From Acidimicrobiaceae bacterium (GTDB taxonomy: Bacteria; Actinomycetota; Acidimicrobiia; Acidimicrobiales; Poriferisodalaceae): a stretch of 64,000 nt of DNA. The DNA lies in NCBI GenBank assembly GCA_905182565.1, contig CAJJCB010000020.1, positions 1 to 64,000 of the forward strand. The letters are read 5' to 3'. A model generated the notes under the pieces. The model worked only from the letters and a program-made list of their open reading frames with translations. It was not told the origin of the DNA and did no database searches. Shown here piece by piece: positions 53,676 to 63,009 of this stretch (the stretch's first letter is position 1; each line of letters starts with the position of its first letter). Made by a program: the position numbers and the translations under genes.

Positions 53676-54443
53676 ATGTCTGTTACCCCGAATTTCTCTA
53701 TTGATTTATCCGGCCAAGTGGCATTAGTAACTGGCACTACTTCAGGGTTAGGGAAAAGATTTGCAACAGTATTAGCAGCTTGCGGAGCCAAAGTAGCTAT
53801 CGCTGGCAGAAGAGCAGAACGGCTCGAAGAACTCGCTGCGGAGCTACGCCTAACGGGTGCTGAAGTCATGACCGTGCCGCTAGACGTCACCGACACCGAT
53901 GCTCTTTTTGCCGCTGTTGCAGCGGTAGAAGAAGAACTCGGAACTATCCAAATTCTGGTCAACAATGCTGGGAAGCCAGACGCAAAATTAGCGTTGAAGA
54001 TGGACCCAGCGTTTGTAGACGAGATGGTAGCAACAAACCTAACTTCGCTTTTCCACCTTGCAACCGAAGTTACGCGCCGGCTCATTGCAGCTGAACTTCC
54101 CGGAAGAATAGTTAACATAGCTTCGATGGCTGCGTTCAACGCTGGCATCGGGAGTTCTTGGTATGCCATAACTAAAAGTGCTGTCACGCGCATGACTGAA
54201 ATGTTGGCTCTTGAATTCGCCCGAAATGATATCAACGTGAACTGCATAGCTCCGGGCGCTTTCGAGAGCGAAATGATGGATGGAATGCTGAGCCGCATGG
54301 GAGACATCACCAAGGGCTTTCCGCGTCATCGACTTGGGACTCCCTCTCAACTCGACAGTACTCTTCTATTCCTCGTCTCTCCTTCTTCAGATTTCGTAAC
54401 CGGCACGACAATCAAAGTCCACGATGCTCAAGGCGCTGGTTAA
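53676..54443 (+). CDS. Short-chain dehydrogenase/reductase
   Basis: A 255-residue classical SDR. TGTTSGLG is the cofactor motif, NNAG follows, and the catalytic Tyr and Lys lie in WYAITKSAV. Its oxidised or reduced substrate is unknown; fatty, cyclic or sugar alcohols are all possible. The ATG at 53676 is preferred to a GTG two codons before it because GGAG lies five bases upstream. The PhyH-type gene follows after 33 bases, so the two are probably co-transcribed. Confidence 0.87.
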   Translation: MSVTPNFSIDLSGQVALVTGTTSGLGKRFATVLAACGAKVAIAGRRAERLEELAAELRLTGAEVMTVPLDVTDTDALFAAVAAVEEELGTIQILVNNAGKPDAKLALKMDPAFVDEMVATNLTSLFHLATEVTRRLIAAELPGRIVNIASMAAFNAGIGSSWYAITKSAVTRMTEMLALEFARNDINVNCIAPGAFESEMMDGMLSRMGDITKGFPRHRLGTPSQLDSTLLFLVSPSSDFVTGTTIKVHDAQGAG

Positions 54444-54476
54444 GAATGAGCACTTCGATCGGTAGATTATAGAGAC

Positions 54477-55397
54477 ATGGCGGATATTCAGGCAGCAGCC
54501 GAACAATGGCAAACTCAAGGTTGGGTTTTGGTCCACGATCTGGTCCCAGTTGATGATATTGACTTGGCTGTGAACGAACTGTGGGAGCTTTTCCCTACCC
54601 CAGATGAATACCACTCAGGTAGTTCCGCAGCCAGAACACGCTTTGAGACTCAGAGCACCGATGACCGTTATAAACCAACTGATAATCGGGCAGCTTTCGA
54701 AGAAGCACCGTTAGGCGAACTTAGTTTTCGCGCTCGTCAATTTTTAGGGCTAGTAATGTTTCCATACTCCTCGATGCTCCTTAACCGACTTCACATTCAC
54801 CCCAACGTAGTTAGCTTCGCTCAGCTTGCGATGGAAGAAACAGATCTCCGGCTCTACCAGGCAAGAACATGGGGGAAATATACTGGCGTGACTGATTACG
54901 ATCAACCGTTTCACCAAGATCGAAATCACAATATTGTTCCTGACCGACTAGAAAAAGGTTGGTGGAACATGGAAGGGTTTCTCTACCTAAGCGATGTCGA
55001 GGACGGCGTCGGAGCAACTGAAATTTTAGGCAATGGGGTAACTTTGCCTGAAGGAAAACCTATTTCAGCTTCTGGAAGGCGGGGCTCTTTTTTGGCCTAT
55101 CGGCCTGACATCTGGCATCGCGGAGTCAACCTAACCAAACCAGGTGGGGCTCGATTCATCATGAGTACTTCCTTTAGAAACGCCGGACACGACTGGATCG
55201 GATTTGATAGCTTCCAACAACACTCGAACCGAGGGCCTTGGTCTAAATTTGCTGCGAGCTGCTCACCAGAGGAGCTCGCCTTGTTCGGCGCACCGCTTCC
55301 AGGTCATCCTTATTGGACCCCGGAACTTGTTGATGCTTTTGAAGAGCGCTACAAGGGCATCGATGCATCGCCTTGGCGAAATAGCCTCCCCCTATGA
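54477..55397 (+). CDS. Phytanoyl-CoA dioxygenase (PhyH) family protein
   Basis: A 306-residue Fe(II)/2-oxoglutarate oxygenase. His146 and Asp148 (PFHQDRN) and His214 (DIWHRGV) form the metal triad, and Arg226 after it binds 2-oxoglutarate. The family hydroxylates phytanoyl-CoA and many other small molecules, including natural products. It follows an SDR gene and precedes an MFS exporter gene after 34 bases, all on the plus strand. Together these look like a small oxidation and export unit. Substrate unknown. Confidence 0.87.
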   Translation: MADIQAAAEQWQTQGWVLVHDLVPVDDIDLAVNELWELFPTPDEYHSGSSAARTRFETQSTDDRYKPTDNRAAFEEAPLGELSFRARQFLGLVMFPYSSMLLNRLHIHPNVVSFAQLAMEETDLRLYQARTWGKYTGVTDYDQPFHQDRNHNIVPDRLEKGWWNMEGFLYLSDVEDGVGATEILGNGVTLPEGKPISASGRRGSFLAYRPDIWHRGVNLTKPGGARFIMSTSFRNAGHDWIGFDSFQQHSNRGPWSKFAASCSPEELALFGAPLPGHPYWTPELVDAFEERYKGIDASPWRNSLPL

Positions 55398-55431
55398 GCC
55401 GTTTTGCGCTCGCCGCAGAAAAGCCTAATTC

Positions 55432-56649
55432 GTGAAGGCTGCAGAAGAAGGCAACCGCTATAAAGAGTTCATAGCGTTCACGGCGCTTCTTACAAGCGCC
55501 GTCGCTTTATCAATCGATATGCTCTTGCCAGCTTTTTCAGACTTACGTCTGGATTTTTCTTTAGCGGAAGACTCGAACCTGCCGGCGTTAACCATCACTT
55601 GCTTGTTCATAGGTATGGCAATCGGCACTCCGATCTACGGACCGCTTGCCGACACTTTTGGTCGGATACGCATACTACAAATAGGAATTTTTCTTTTCGC
55701 CATCGGGGCAATCGGTTCAACATTTGCTCCAAATTTTAGTTTTTTGCTTATTTCGCGAGTGATCTGGGGATTCGGCTGCGCTGCTCCTAGAAGTCTTGCT
55801 CAAGCCATGGTTCGTGATCGGTTCGAAGGTGATGAGATGGCGCGAGTCATGGGCATCATCCAAACCGTGTTCTTTGCCGGACCTGTGCTCGCTCCGTTAA
55901 TCGGCCATCTACTTCTCCAAATTGGCTCTTGGCGCCTCACAATGGCATTTGGCCTCGCTACAGCTATAGCCATGTGGTTATGGTCATTTCGTATTCCGGA
56001 ATCTCTAACCGAAAACAAAAAAAGAGCCCTGACTTTCGAGAGTATAAGAACGGGAGTTAAGGCAGTTTGTCGTAACCGAACCACGGTTGGCTACAGCTTG
56101 ACCCTAATGTTTGCCGCTGGAGCGTTCTACAGTTTCCTCAGCAGCTCAGAACTGATCGTGACTCAGGTTCTCGCCCGACCTGGCTGGTTTGTTCCTTATT
56201 TCAGCGTGACTATGGTGGTGATGGCTATTGTCGCTCTGCTGGGGAGTAAGTTAGTAGGACGAATAGGTGCTCGCTCCATGGCTCGACGGGCACTTATTGC
56301 TCAGTTTGTTTTCAGCTCAATTTCTCTGATAGTTGCCTTATCGACTTCAGGAGTACCGCCTGCAATTCTGTGGATGTTCTTAACTTCAGCACAGATTGCT
56401 TCAATGGTTCTCATGATGCCCACCATGACCACCTTGAGCCTCGAGCCGATGGGTAACCTTGCAGGCACTGCTACTTCCATTATCGGTTTCGTGTCTCTTG
56501 CCGGTGGAGCGTTACTAGGAGCTAGTATCGACCGTCAGATCACAAGCACCGTAACTCCTTTAAGCGCTGGGTATTTCCTCTTTACTAGCATCGGACTTCT
56601 CGTCTTAGCGTTCGTGGTCCCAAAGGCTCCAAAGAAACTTCGTACTTAA
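55432..56649 (+). CDS. MFS transporter, Bcr/CflA-like drug exporter type
   Basis: A 405-residue transporter with about twelve membrane helices. SIDMLLPAF in the first helix, GMAIGTPIYGPLADTFGR (the A motif) and the RVIWGFGCAAPRSLAQAMVRD motif C region are those of the DHA1 drug:H+ antiporters such as Bcr/CflA. It probably exports drugs or a metabolite, in exchange for protons. The start is GTG. Its stop overlaps that of the convergent P450 gene by four bases. Confidence 0.9.
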   Translation: MKAAEEGNRYKEFIAFTALLTSAVALSIDMLLPAFSDLRLDFSLAEDSNLPALTITCLFIGMAIGTPIYGPLADTFGRIRILQIGIFLFAIGAIGSTFAPNFSFLLISRVIWGFGCAAPRSLAQAMVRDRFEGDEMARVMGIIQTVFFAGPVLAPLIGHLLLQIGSWRLTMAFGLATAIAMWLWSFRIPESLTENKKRALTFESIRTGVKAVCRNRTTVGYSLTLMFAAGAFYSFLSSSELIVTQVLARPGWFVPYFSVTMVVMAIVALLGSKLVGRIGARSMARRALIAQFVFSSISLIVALSTSGVPPAILWMFLTSAQIASMVLMMPTMTTLSLEPMGNLAGTATSIIGFVSLAGGALLGASIDRQITSTVTPLSAGYFLFTSIGLLVLAFVVPKAPKKLRT

Positions 56650-57827
56650 TGAATTACAGTTGGAACAAAACGTGGGCCTCTAATTTGCGTGCCGCCCCAT
56701 AAGACTTCTTTATTCTCCGCGACACTAAAGTTTGGAAATCTCTCTAACCATTCTTCGATTGCTACCACAAGCTCCATACGGGCCAAGTTGGAGCCCAGAC
56801 AACGGTGGATACCAATCCCAAAAGCAAAATGGCGATTTTCCTGACGGTCAATCACAACGTTGTCAGGATCATCAAACATTTCAGGATCGCGATTGCTAGC
56901 ACCGAAGGGCAAAAAAACTTTATCTCCAGCTTCCACGGGGTGCCCGCCAATCTCGGTGTCTTCAGTGACAACACGCGCCATGGTCACCGGCGCGTAAGCG
57001 CGAAGAAACTCCTCAGTTGCAGTCGGTATCAACGAAGAGTCTGCAAGCAGGCGCTCACGATCATCGGAATATTTAGCTAGATGCAGCAAACTGGAACTGA
57101 TAGAGCTCCATGTTGTATCCATCCCGGCTAATAGAAGTAGAAAACATGTTCCAATCACATGCTTGTCGGTCAAAAAATCACCATTTGGCAAGACCTCTGC
57201 ATGAAGTTTGCTAATGAGATCCTCTTGTGGCTCCAAGCGCCTTGCTCGAGATAGGTCAGCAAAATAATCGAGAATGTTCTTAGTAGCTCGATTCCTACGA
57301 TCCCACTCATCCGGATGCGATTGCAGGATATCAACCGCCCATTCGGTGAACATCTGCGAATCTTCTTTCGGTAAACCCAACATTGACCCGATAACGCGCA
57401 CAGGAATATGTCGCGCATATTCTTCCGCAACGTCCACAACTGAGGTTGGGTCTATCTGATCAAGTAATTCTCTGGCGATCTCACGAGTTCCATCGGCCAT
57501 CTCGGCGACAGCTTTAGGGCTGAAAAAAGGTAAAAGCATACGTCTGACATCAGCATGGAACGGGGGGTCCGAGGTAATTGGAGGTGCTACTAGTAGTGAC
57601 GTTCCTTCTGGAGTCGAAGCAACTCCAACATCTCTCGAGGAAAAACTTTTGGTGTCATAAGCAACAGCTGCTATATCTTCATATCTAGTTGGAAGCCACC
57701 CACCGCCATCGGACACCGATCGAGCTACTGGGCACTCTTGTCGGAGTTCTTTCCATATTTCTGGGGCACCCTGAACATAGGCCTGACCGAATAGATCTAA
57801 ATCTTCAAGATTGATATTCCCAGTCAT
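56646..57827 (-). CDS. Cytochrome P450
   Basis: A 393-residue soluble bacterial P450. The haem ligand is Cys343 in FGIGIHRCLG, the I-helix oxygen-activating segment is LLAGMDTTWSS, and the K-helix ExxR is EEFLRA. The length and the sequence PITSDPPFHADVRRML near the N-terminus fit the CYP107/CYP1xx group of actinobacterial hydroxylases of fatty acids, terpenes or sterols. The ATG at 57825-57827 is chosen because AAGGA lies eight bases upstream; a start at 57893 is possible. No ferredoxin gene is adjacent. It diverges from a metallo-hydrolase gene, with 49 bases between starts. Confidence 0.93.
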   Translation of the reverse strand: MTGNINLEDLDLFGQAYVQGAPEIWKELRQECPVARSVSDGGGWLPTRYEDIAAVAYDTKSFSSRDVGVASTPEGTSLLVAPPITSDPPFHADVRRMLLPFFSPKAVAEMADGTREIARELLDQIDPTSVVDVAEEYARHIPVRVIGSMLGLPKEDSQMFTEWAVDILQSHPDEWDRRNRATKNILDYFADLSRARRLEPQEDLISKLHAEVLPNGDFLTDKHVIGTCFLLLLAGMDTTWSSISSSLLHLAKYSDDRERLLADSSLIPTATEEFLRAYAPVTMARVVTEDTEIGGHPVEAGDKVFLPFGASNRDPEMFDDPDNVVIDRQENRHFAFGIGIHRCLGSNLARMELVVAIEEWLERFPNFSVAENKEVLWGGTQIRGPRFVPTVIH

Positions 57828-57876
57828 ATAAACGTCCTTTGTCTCACTGAACTTGTCCGTCGCGTATGCTTCGCCT

Positions 57877-58821
57877 ATGCCATCAGCCCACAACGTATCA
57901 GAAACTCACCAAGGCAGACTAAGAGAGATAGCTCAAAACGTGTTCAGCTATGTTCAACCAGATGGAACATGGTTCATTAACAACATGGGTCTGATAGTCG
58001 GAGAAACTGAAGCTATTAGCATCGATACGACATCGACAGAACGCCGCAACCGCAGCTATATCGATGCCATTGAAGCCCTTACTTCCAACCCAGTTAAGCT
58101 GGTCGTGAATACTCACCATCATGCTGACCACACACACGGGAACTTCATGTTTCCGGATGCGACTATTGTCGCTCATTCTGAATGTCGCAGAGTTATGGTC
58201 GAAACTGGAATCCCAAATTATCGATCAGCTTTCCCCGACGTAGAGTGGGGCGAGCTTAAGTTCAGAGCTCCTGATATCACTATCTCCGGTCTCACTACTC
58301 TACATCTCGACGATTTAGCGATAGAGCTAGCCGGCCTCGGTTATGTGGCTCACACTGAAGGAGATCTACTAGTATGGATTCCTAGCAGGCGGGTACTCTT
58401 CACTGGGGATCTAATCTTTAACGGAGGTACTCCGTTTGCACTCTTTGGTTCAATCGAAGGAACCTTAAGGGCGTTGGACGTAATCGAAAATTATGAAGCT
58501 GAGGTCATCGTTCCGGGCCACGGACCTGCGTTTAAGAAACAACAAACTAGTGAAGTTCTCAATAGCCAACGAGACTACCTTCGATTTGTTCAAGCGACTG
58601 CGCTGCTAGGAGTGCGTAAGAACCGAAGCCCGCTTGAACAAGCAATGGCTACTGATCTAGGAATTTTCAGTTCGCTAACTGATTCAGAACGATTAGCTGG
58701 CAATCTTCATGTGGCTTACCGAGAGATTTCCGCTTCAGGTTACATCTGGCAAGGAACTGCGCAGGCCATTAAAGACATGATCGTTTACAACAAAGGGCAA
58801 CTACCTCACTGCGTTGCTTAA
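57877..58821 (+). CDS. MBL-fold metallo-hydrolase
   Basis: A 314-residue metallo-beta-lactamase-superfamily hydrolase. NTHHHADHTHGN gives the first zinc ligands, SRRVLFTGDLIFNGG supplies the bridging Asp, and VPGHGPAF the last His. The general form is that of quinoprotein-relay SoxH-like or lactonase-like enzymes, and no closer assignment is safe. A TTG start at 57853 is in frame; the ATG at 57877 was chosen. It diverges from the P450 gene and ends 15 bases before the convergent ftsK. Confidence 0.85.
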   Translation: MPSAHNVSETHQGRLREIAQNVFSYVQPDGTWFINNMGLIVGETEAISIDTTSTERRNRSYIDAIEALTSNPVKLVVNTHHHADHTHGNFMFPDATIVAHSECRRVMVETGIPNYRSAFPDVEWGELKFRAPDITISGLTTLHLDDLAIELAGLGYVAHTEGDLLVWIPSRRVLFTGDLIFNGGTPFALFGSIEGTLRALDVIENYEAEVIVPGHGPAFKKQQTSEVLNSQRDYLRFVQATALLGVRKNRSPLEQAMATDLGIFSSLTDSERLAGNLHVAYREISASGYIWQGTAQAIKDMIVYNKGQLPHCVA

Positions 58822-58836
58822 AAGACTTTTTTCCGA

Positions 58837-61257
58837 CTACTCATCGCTTGAATTGAGTTCTTCAAGCTCTTCTTTAGTCATGAGCACATCCCTAGCCCTG
58901 GAACCTATTGAAGGACCAACTACACCACGCTGTTCCAGCAAGTCCATTAAGCGACCGGCGCGCGCAAACCCTACTTTTAATTTTCGCTGAAGCATCGAAG
59001 TTGACCCAAGCTGATTCTCGACAACGATTGCCATCGCTTTCACCATGAGCTCGTCATCACTATCATCGCCAGAAGTTCCTCCCGGAATCATTTTCTTTTT
59101 TTCTTCTGAACCCTCAACTCCTTCGACATATGAGGTCCCACGAGATTGCCTACGCCAATGCGCGACTAACTGGTGAACTTCAGGTTCGCTAACCCAACAG
59201 CCCTGTATCCGCTGAGCTACTCCACTGCTAGCACCAACGAGAAGCATGTCGCCTTTACCAATTAAGCGCTCGGCACCTGCTTGGTCTAGGATCACGCGAC
59301 TATCCGCAAGACTTGAAACAGCGAAAGCCATTCGACTAGGAATATTAGCTTTGATTACCCCGGTAATCACGTTTACTGATGGTCGTTGAGTGGCTATAAC
59401 TAGGTGGATTCCCACCGCTCTAGCCATTTGGGCTAACCGAGTAATCGAGTCTTCTACATCTCTAGCAGCAACCATCATGAGGTCGTTGAGCTCATCTACG
59501 ACAACGACGATGAATGGCATTCGTTCGAACTCGCGCTCTTCATTTAGATCCGATGCAAGGCGCCCTTGGTCATAAGCATCGTTATAGCCGGTAATATCTC
59601 TGAACCCAATTTCTGAGAGCACGTCATATCGACGTTCCATCTCTTTAACGGCCCACGATAGAGCATTGGCAGCTTTCTTAGGGCTAGTCACTACTTGGGT
59701 CAGTAAATGAGGAAGCCTGTCATACTGTCCTAGTTCCACTCTCTTCGGGTCAATGAGAATCATCTTGACCTCATCAGGAGTGGACCTAACTAGCAATGAA
59801 CTAATAATCGAATTGATACAAGAAGATTTTCCGGCTCCCGTAGCGCCAGCAATTAGAACATGCGGCATCTCGGCAAGGTTTGCCATCACAGCATTTCCGG
59901 AAATGTCTTGACCCAAAGCAACGTGAAGCGGATGTTTAACTTCAGCAGCTCTTCGACTTAGAAGTATGTCACCTAAAGCCACGAGTTGGCGCTCGGAATT
60001 CGGCACCTCAATGCCGATTGCTGATCGCCCTGGAATAGGAGCGAGAATTCGCACATCTGCTGAAGCCATCGCGTATGCAATGTCCTTGTGAAGACTAGTC
60101 ACTCTTGAAACTTTGACGCCTTTGCCCAATGACAGTTCGTACCTAGTAACCGTCGGACCTACTTCCATCCCTGTCACACGCGTTTCGACACCATGGCTTG
60201 CTAGAGCAGCCTCAAGATTTCGCGCTCCAGATTGCAATAATCGCTCATCTACTTCATGGTGGCTACTTTTCTCCAACAAACTGAGACTTGGGAGCTGCCA
60301 CGTCTCACCATCATTGGCAGCTAAGTCGATTGTCATTTGCTCGGGAATTACTTCTACCTCTTCATCAGCAACTTGCTCAACATTAGCTTCAACAGATTCT
60401 CGTAAACCGGGTTCGCCGCTGGCTATGTCTTCTGAATCCCAATCTGACTGTTCATCTCGTTCAGGTAGCGAAACTGGTATTTCAATTTCTGGTTCCCGAA
60501 ATGAATCTAAAGTTTTTTCGCTACTACCAGCACCGCTGTCGTTGCTACCGGTTCTCGCCTGCGTGACGACTTCTCCGTCAGACCCTAAGCGCTGCAGATT
60601 GACAGCAACTCTTCGAACGCTTCGAGATAGATACTTAAGTCCGGTGCCAATCCACGAAAATACCTGGCGCACTCTGATGTCGGCGATAACAAGCAATCCA
60701 AAGGCAGTAGCGAAAAGTAGAAGAGACCAAGCCCCAGCATCATCAATCAGGCCCCGTATTGGTTCTGCAGCGAGCGCACCAACTACTCCGCCACTTGCGC
60801 GTAAGTCATCAAGATTTGAACCCCAACCAGATGCATCACCGGCTAAGTGGACTAACCCCGATATTGACAAACTCGATAGCAGCGCCCCAAACCCTATTCG
60901 CCATGTCCTTTCTGCCTCTCTGTCTCTAAATATCTCATAGGCACACCAGAGAAGGGCTGCAGGCACCACAAATCGGAACACACCTACGAGAACGCTCATT
61001 GCGTCTTCTAACAGCCGGCCTACAAAACCGGCTCTATCTCCGAATAACGCCAGGACGCATATGACGGTTAACGCCACCAGGCCCAATCCGGCTACATCGC
61101 TGCTTCTATCTTTGAGCCCAGCCCGCGCTACAGCCTTGAAGCTAAACCCCACACGACTTTTTTTGTTCTCTTCGGCTGGAGCTTGAGATGTTTTACCAGT
61201 CGATATAGCAGATTTAGTCGAAGTCTTTTTCGTACGAGAAGAGCGAGAACGAGCCAC
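58837..61257 (-). CDS. ftsK: DNA translocase FtsK/SpoIIIE
   Basis: An 806-residue septum-located translocase that pumps the chromosome termini and activates dimer resolution. Four membrane helices lie in the first 200 residues, an acidic linker follows (about 220-320), and the motor has the Walker A GATGAGKS near residue 470 and Walker B VVVVDEL. The C-terminal winged-helix gamma domain (about 740-806) would read KOPS-like polar sequences. It is short-linked compared with E. coli FtsK but normal for actinobacteria. It follows rnj after 91 bases. Confidence 0.96.
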   Translation of the reverse strand: MARSRSSRTKKTSTKSAISTGKTSQAPAEENKKSRVGFSFKAVARAGLKDRSSDVAGLGLVALTVICVLALFGDRAGFVGRLLEDAMSVLVGVFRFVVPAALLWCAYEIFRDREAERTWRIGFGALLSSLSISGLVHLAGDASGWGSNLDDLRASGGVVGALAAEPIRGLIDDAGAWSLLLFATAFGLLVIADIRVRQVFSWIGTGLKYLSRSVRRVAVNLQRLGSDGEVVTQARTGSNDSGAGSSEKTLDSFREPEIEIPVSLPERDEQSDWDSEDIASGEPGLRESVEANVEQVADEEVEVIPEQMTIDLAANDGETWQLPSLSLLEKSSHHEVDERLLQSGARNLEAALASHGVETRVTGMEVGPTVTRYELSLGKGVKVSRVTSLHKDIAYAMASADVRILAPIPGRSAIGIEVPNSERQLVALGDILLSRRAAEVKHPLHVALGQDISGNAVMANLAEMPHVLIAGATGAGKSSCINSIISSLLVRSTPDEVKMILIDPKRVELGQYDRLPHLLTQVVTSPKKAANALSWAVKEMERRYDVLSEIGFRDITGYNDAYDQGRLASDLNEEREFERMPFIVVVVDELNDLMMVAARDVEDSITRLAQMARAVGIHLVIATQRPSVNVITGVIKANIPSRMAFAVSSLADSRVILDQAGAERLIGKGDMLLVGASSGVAQRIQGCWVSEPEVHQLVAHWRRQSRGTSYVEGVEGSEEKKKMIPGGTSGDDSDDELMVKAMAIVVENQLGSTSMLQRKLKVGFARAGRLMDLLEQRGVVGPSIGSRARDVLMTKEELEELNSSDE

Positions 61258-61348
61258 ATCTTCGAGAGTACCGAACTCTGCGTTACATAACGTTCAGGCG
61301 AGGGGTGTATCTTCTTAGAATCAAGTTGCCGAAAACCTCTTGTTCCTC

Positions 61349-63007
61349 TCAGTCAATGATGAAAACAGTTGAGAGTATCGGAGGGCGTCGTCGAGTGTGA
61401 TCGCCAACAAACCGACCAGTAGTTCTTCGTAGCAGCCGTTCCAAATCTTTTAAGGCTACGCCACTATCAAGGGCTCGTTCTAGCGCCTTAGTCACCTCGA
61501 CTTCTAAAGAAGCAAGAATGTCGACACTTTTAGTTTGATCGATCCACCCTTTAGTTGCAATCTCCGGTCGACTCACCAAAGTTCTTTTTTCTGAGACAAC
61601 GACAGAAACGTGGACAAAACCACTTTGAGACAAGCTACGCCGCTGTTCTAATACATCATAACTAACATCATCTAGCAGTCCATCGATGAATCTATATGGC
61701 GCAGGAATACCACCGGTAACTGAAACTCCCGCTTCATCAATTGTTAGCTCAGCACCATCTGTCACTACTATGACTCGATTCTCCGACATCCCAGCCTCAA
61801 TAGCTAAATCTGCATGTCGTTGAAGCATCCTAAATTCGCCTTCAATTGGGACAAACCATTCAGGTTTAACTATGGACTGCAAAACACTCAATTCTTCGCG
61901 TTTAGCGTGCCCCGATGTATGCACAAGCTCATGACCATCATGAACAACCTCACAACCCATTCGCGTTAGTCGGTCGATTATTCGATAAACCGCACGCTCG
62001 TTACCTGGTATTGGATGGGAAGACAATATCACAACGTCTTCGCTAGTCACTCTTAAATCTCTATGGTTATTGCTCGCCAAGAGCGATAACGCAGCGTTTG
62101 GCTCACCTTGCGACCCTGTGCATACAATACAGATTTCACCAGGCTCGAATTGGTCAATATCTTCGATCGAATACACGTCTTTGCTAGATAAATTCAAAAT
62201 TCCTAGTTGCTGAGCTATCCGCACGTTGTTCACCATCGAGCGACCTAACGGGAAAATTTTTCGCCCTTCGCTAATGGCCACATCCACAATTTGTTGAACC
62301 CGGTGCAAATGACTTGCAAAACAGCCAATTATCATCCGTTTGCCGCTATAGGTAGGGAAAATTCTTTCAAATGTGCGCCCGATTGATGATTCTGATTCGC
62401 TGTGGCCGGGACTATCCGCATTCGTTGAATCAGCCATAAGGAGACGCACCCCTGGCCCACTTGCTAACTCTCTTAATCGATCTGTGTTTGTTAGACGATT
62501 ATCAACCGGTGTCTCATCTAGCTTGAAGTCTCCTGTGTGAACTATTACTCCCTGAGATGTATGCAGCAACACACAAAAGCTTTGAGGTACAGAATGAGTG
62601 ATCGGGATCACTTCTATATCGAATGGACCAATTTTTAATCGTTGATTATCAGCCAACACATGCAGAGATGTTCGATGCGATAATCGGTCCCACTCTATTT
62701 TGCTATTGGCAATCGCCATAGCCAAACTTGAGCCATATATGGGTGCCTCGAACTCACGCAAAAAGTAAGCGACCCCGCCGACATGGTCTTCATGAGCATG
62801 AGTGATCACAAGACCTAAGACATCATCCGCCCGCGATTTCAGCCAACTAGTGTCGGGCAGTATTACGTCAACTCCAGGCATAGTCGCGTCAGGAAACATC
62901 AAACCAAAATCGATAAGCAGTAACTTTCCATCCACCTCTACACAGGTGCAGTTTCTCCCGACCTCACCTAGACCACCCAAAAAACGTATAACTACAGGTG
63001 CCGTCAT
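61349..63007 (-). CDS. rnj: Ribonuclease J
   Basis: A 552-residue metallo-beta-lactamase/beta-CASP ribonuclease with 5'-3' exo- and endonuclease activity in mRNA decay and rRNA processing. The zinc motif THAHEDHVGG is at 69-78, GDFK and MADSTNA follow, and the C-terminal domain begins around 450. The neighbourhood dapA-rnj-ftsK is the conserved actinobacterial arrangement, which supports the assignment. The start is 2 bases after the dapA stop. Confidence 0.96.
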   Translation of the reverse strand: MTAPVVIRFLGGLGEVGRNCTCVEVDGKLLLIDFGLMFPDATMPGVDVILPDTSWLKSRADDVLGLVITHAHEDHVGGVAYFLREFEAPIYGSSLAMAIANSKIEWDRLSHRTSLHVLADNQRLKIGPFDIEVIPITHSVPQSFCVLLHTSQGVIVHTGDFKLDETPVDNRLTNTDRLRELASGPGVRLLMADSTNADSPGHSESESSIGRTFERIFPTYSGKRMIIGCFASHLHRVQQIVDVAISEGRKIFPLGRSMVNNVRIAQQLGILNLSSKDVYSIEDIDQFEPGEICIVCTGSQGEPNAALSLLASNNHRDLRVTSEDVVILSSHPIPGNERAVYRIIDRLTRMGCEVVHDGHELVHTSGHAKREELSVLQSIVKPEWFVPIEGEFRMLQRHADLAIEAGMSENRVIVVTDGAELTIDEAGVSVTGGIPAPYRFIDGLLDDVSYDVLEQRRSLSQSGFVHVSVVVSEKRTLVSRPEIATKGWIDQTKSVDILASLEVEVTKALERALDSGVALKDLERLLRRTTGRFVGDHTRRRPPILSTVFIID

Positions 63008-63009
63008 AT

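Noticed and set aside
53648-54313. 221-codon minus-strand frame over the SDR gene
   Set aside because: It lies fully antisense to an intact SDR with all catalytic motifs and shows only Ser/Ala-rich low-complexity sequence.
33131-58821. The accessory block as a prophage or integrative element
   Set aside because: No integrase, structural phage gene, transposase, direct repeats or disrupted tRNA were seen. Only the polymerase hints at phage ancestry.
60113-60940. 275-codon plus-strand frame inside ftsK
   Set aside because: Antisense shadow of the FtsK linker; Ser/Thr/Pro-rich composition with no domain.
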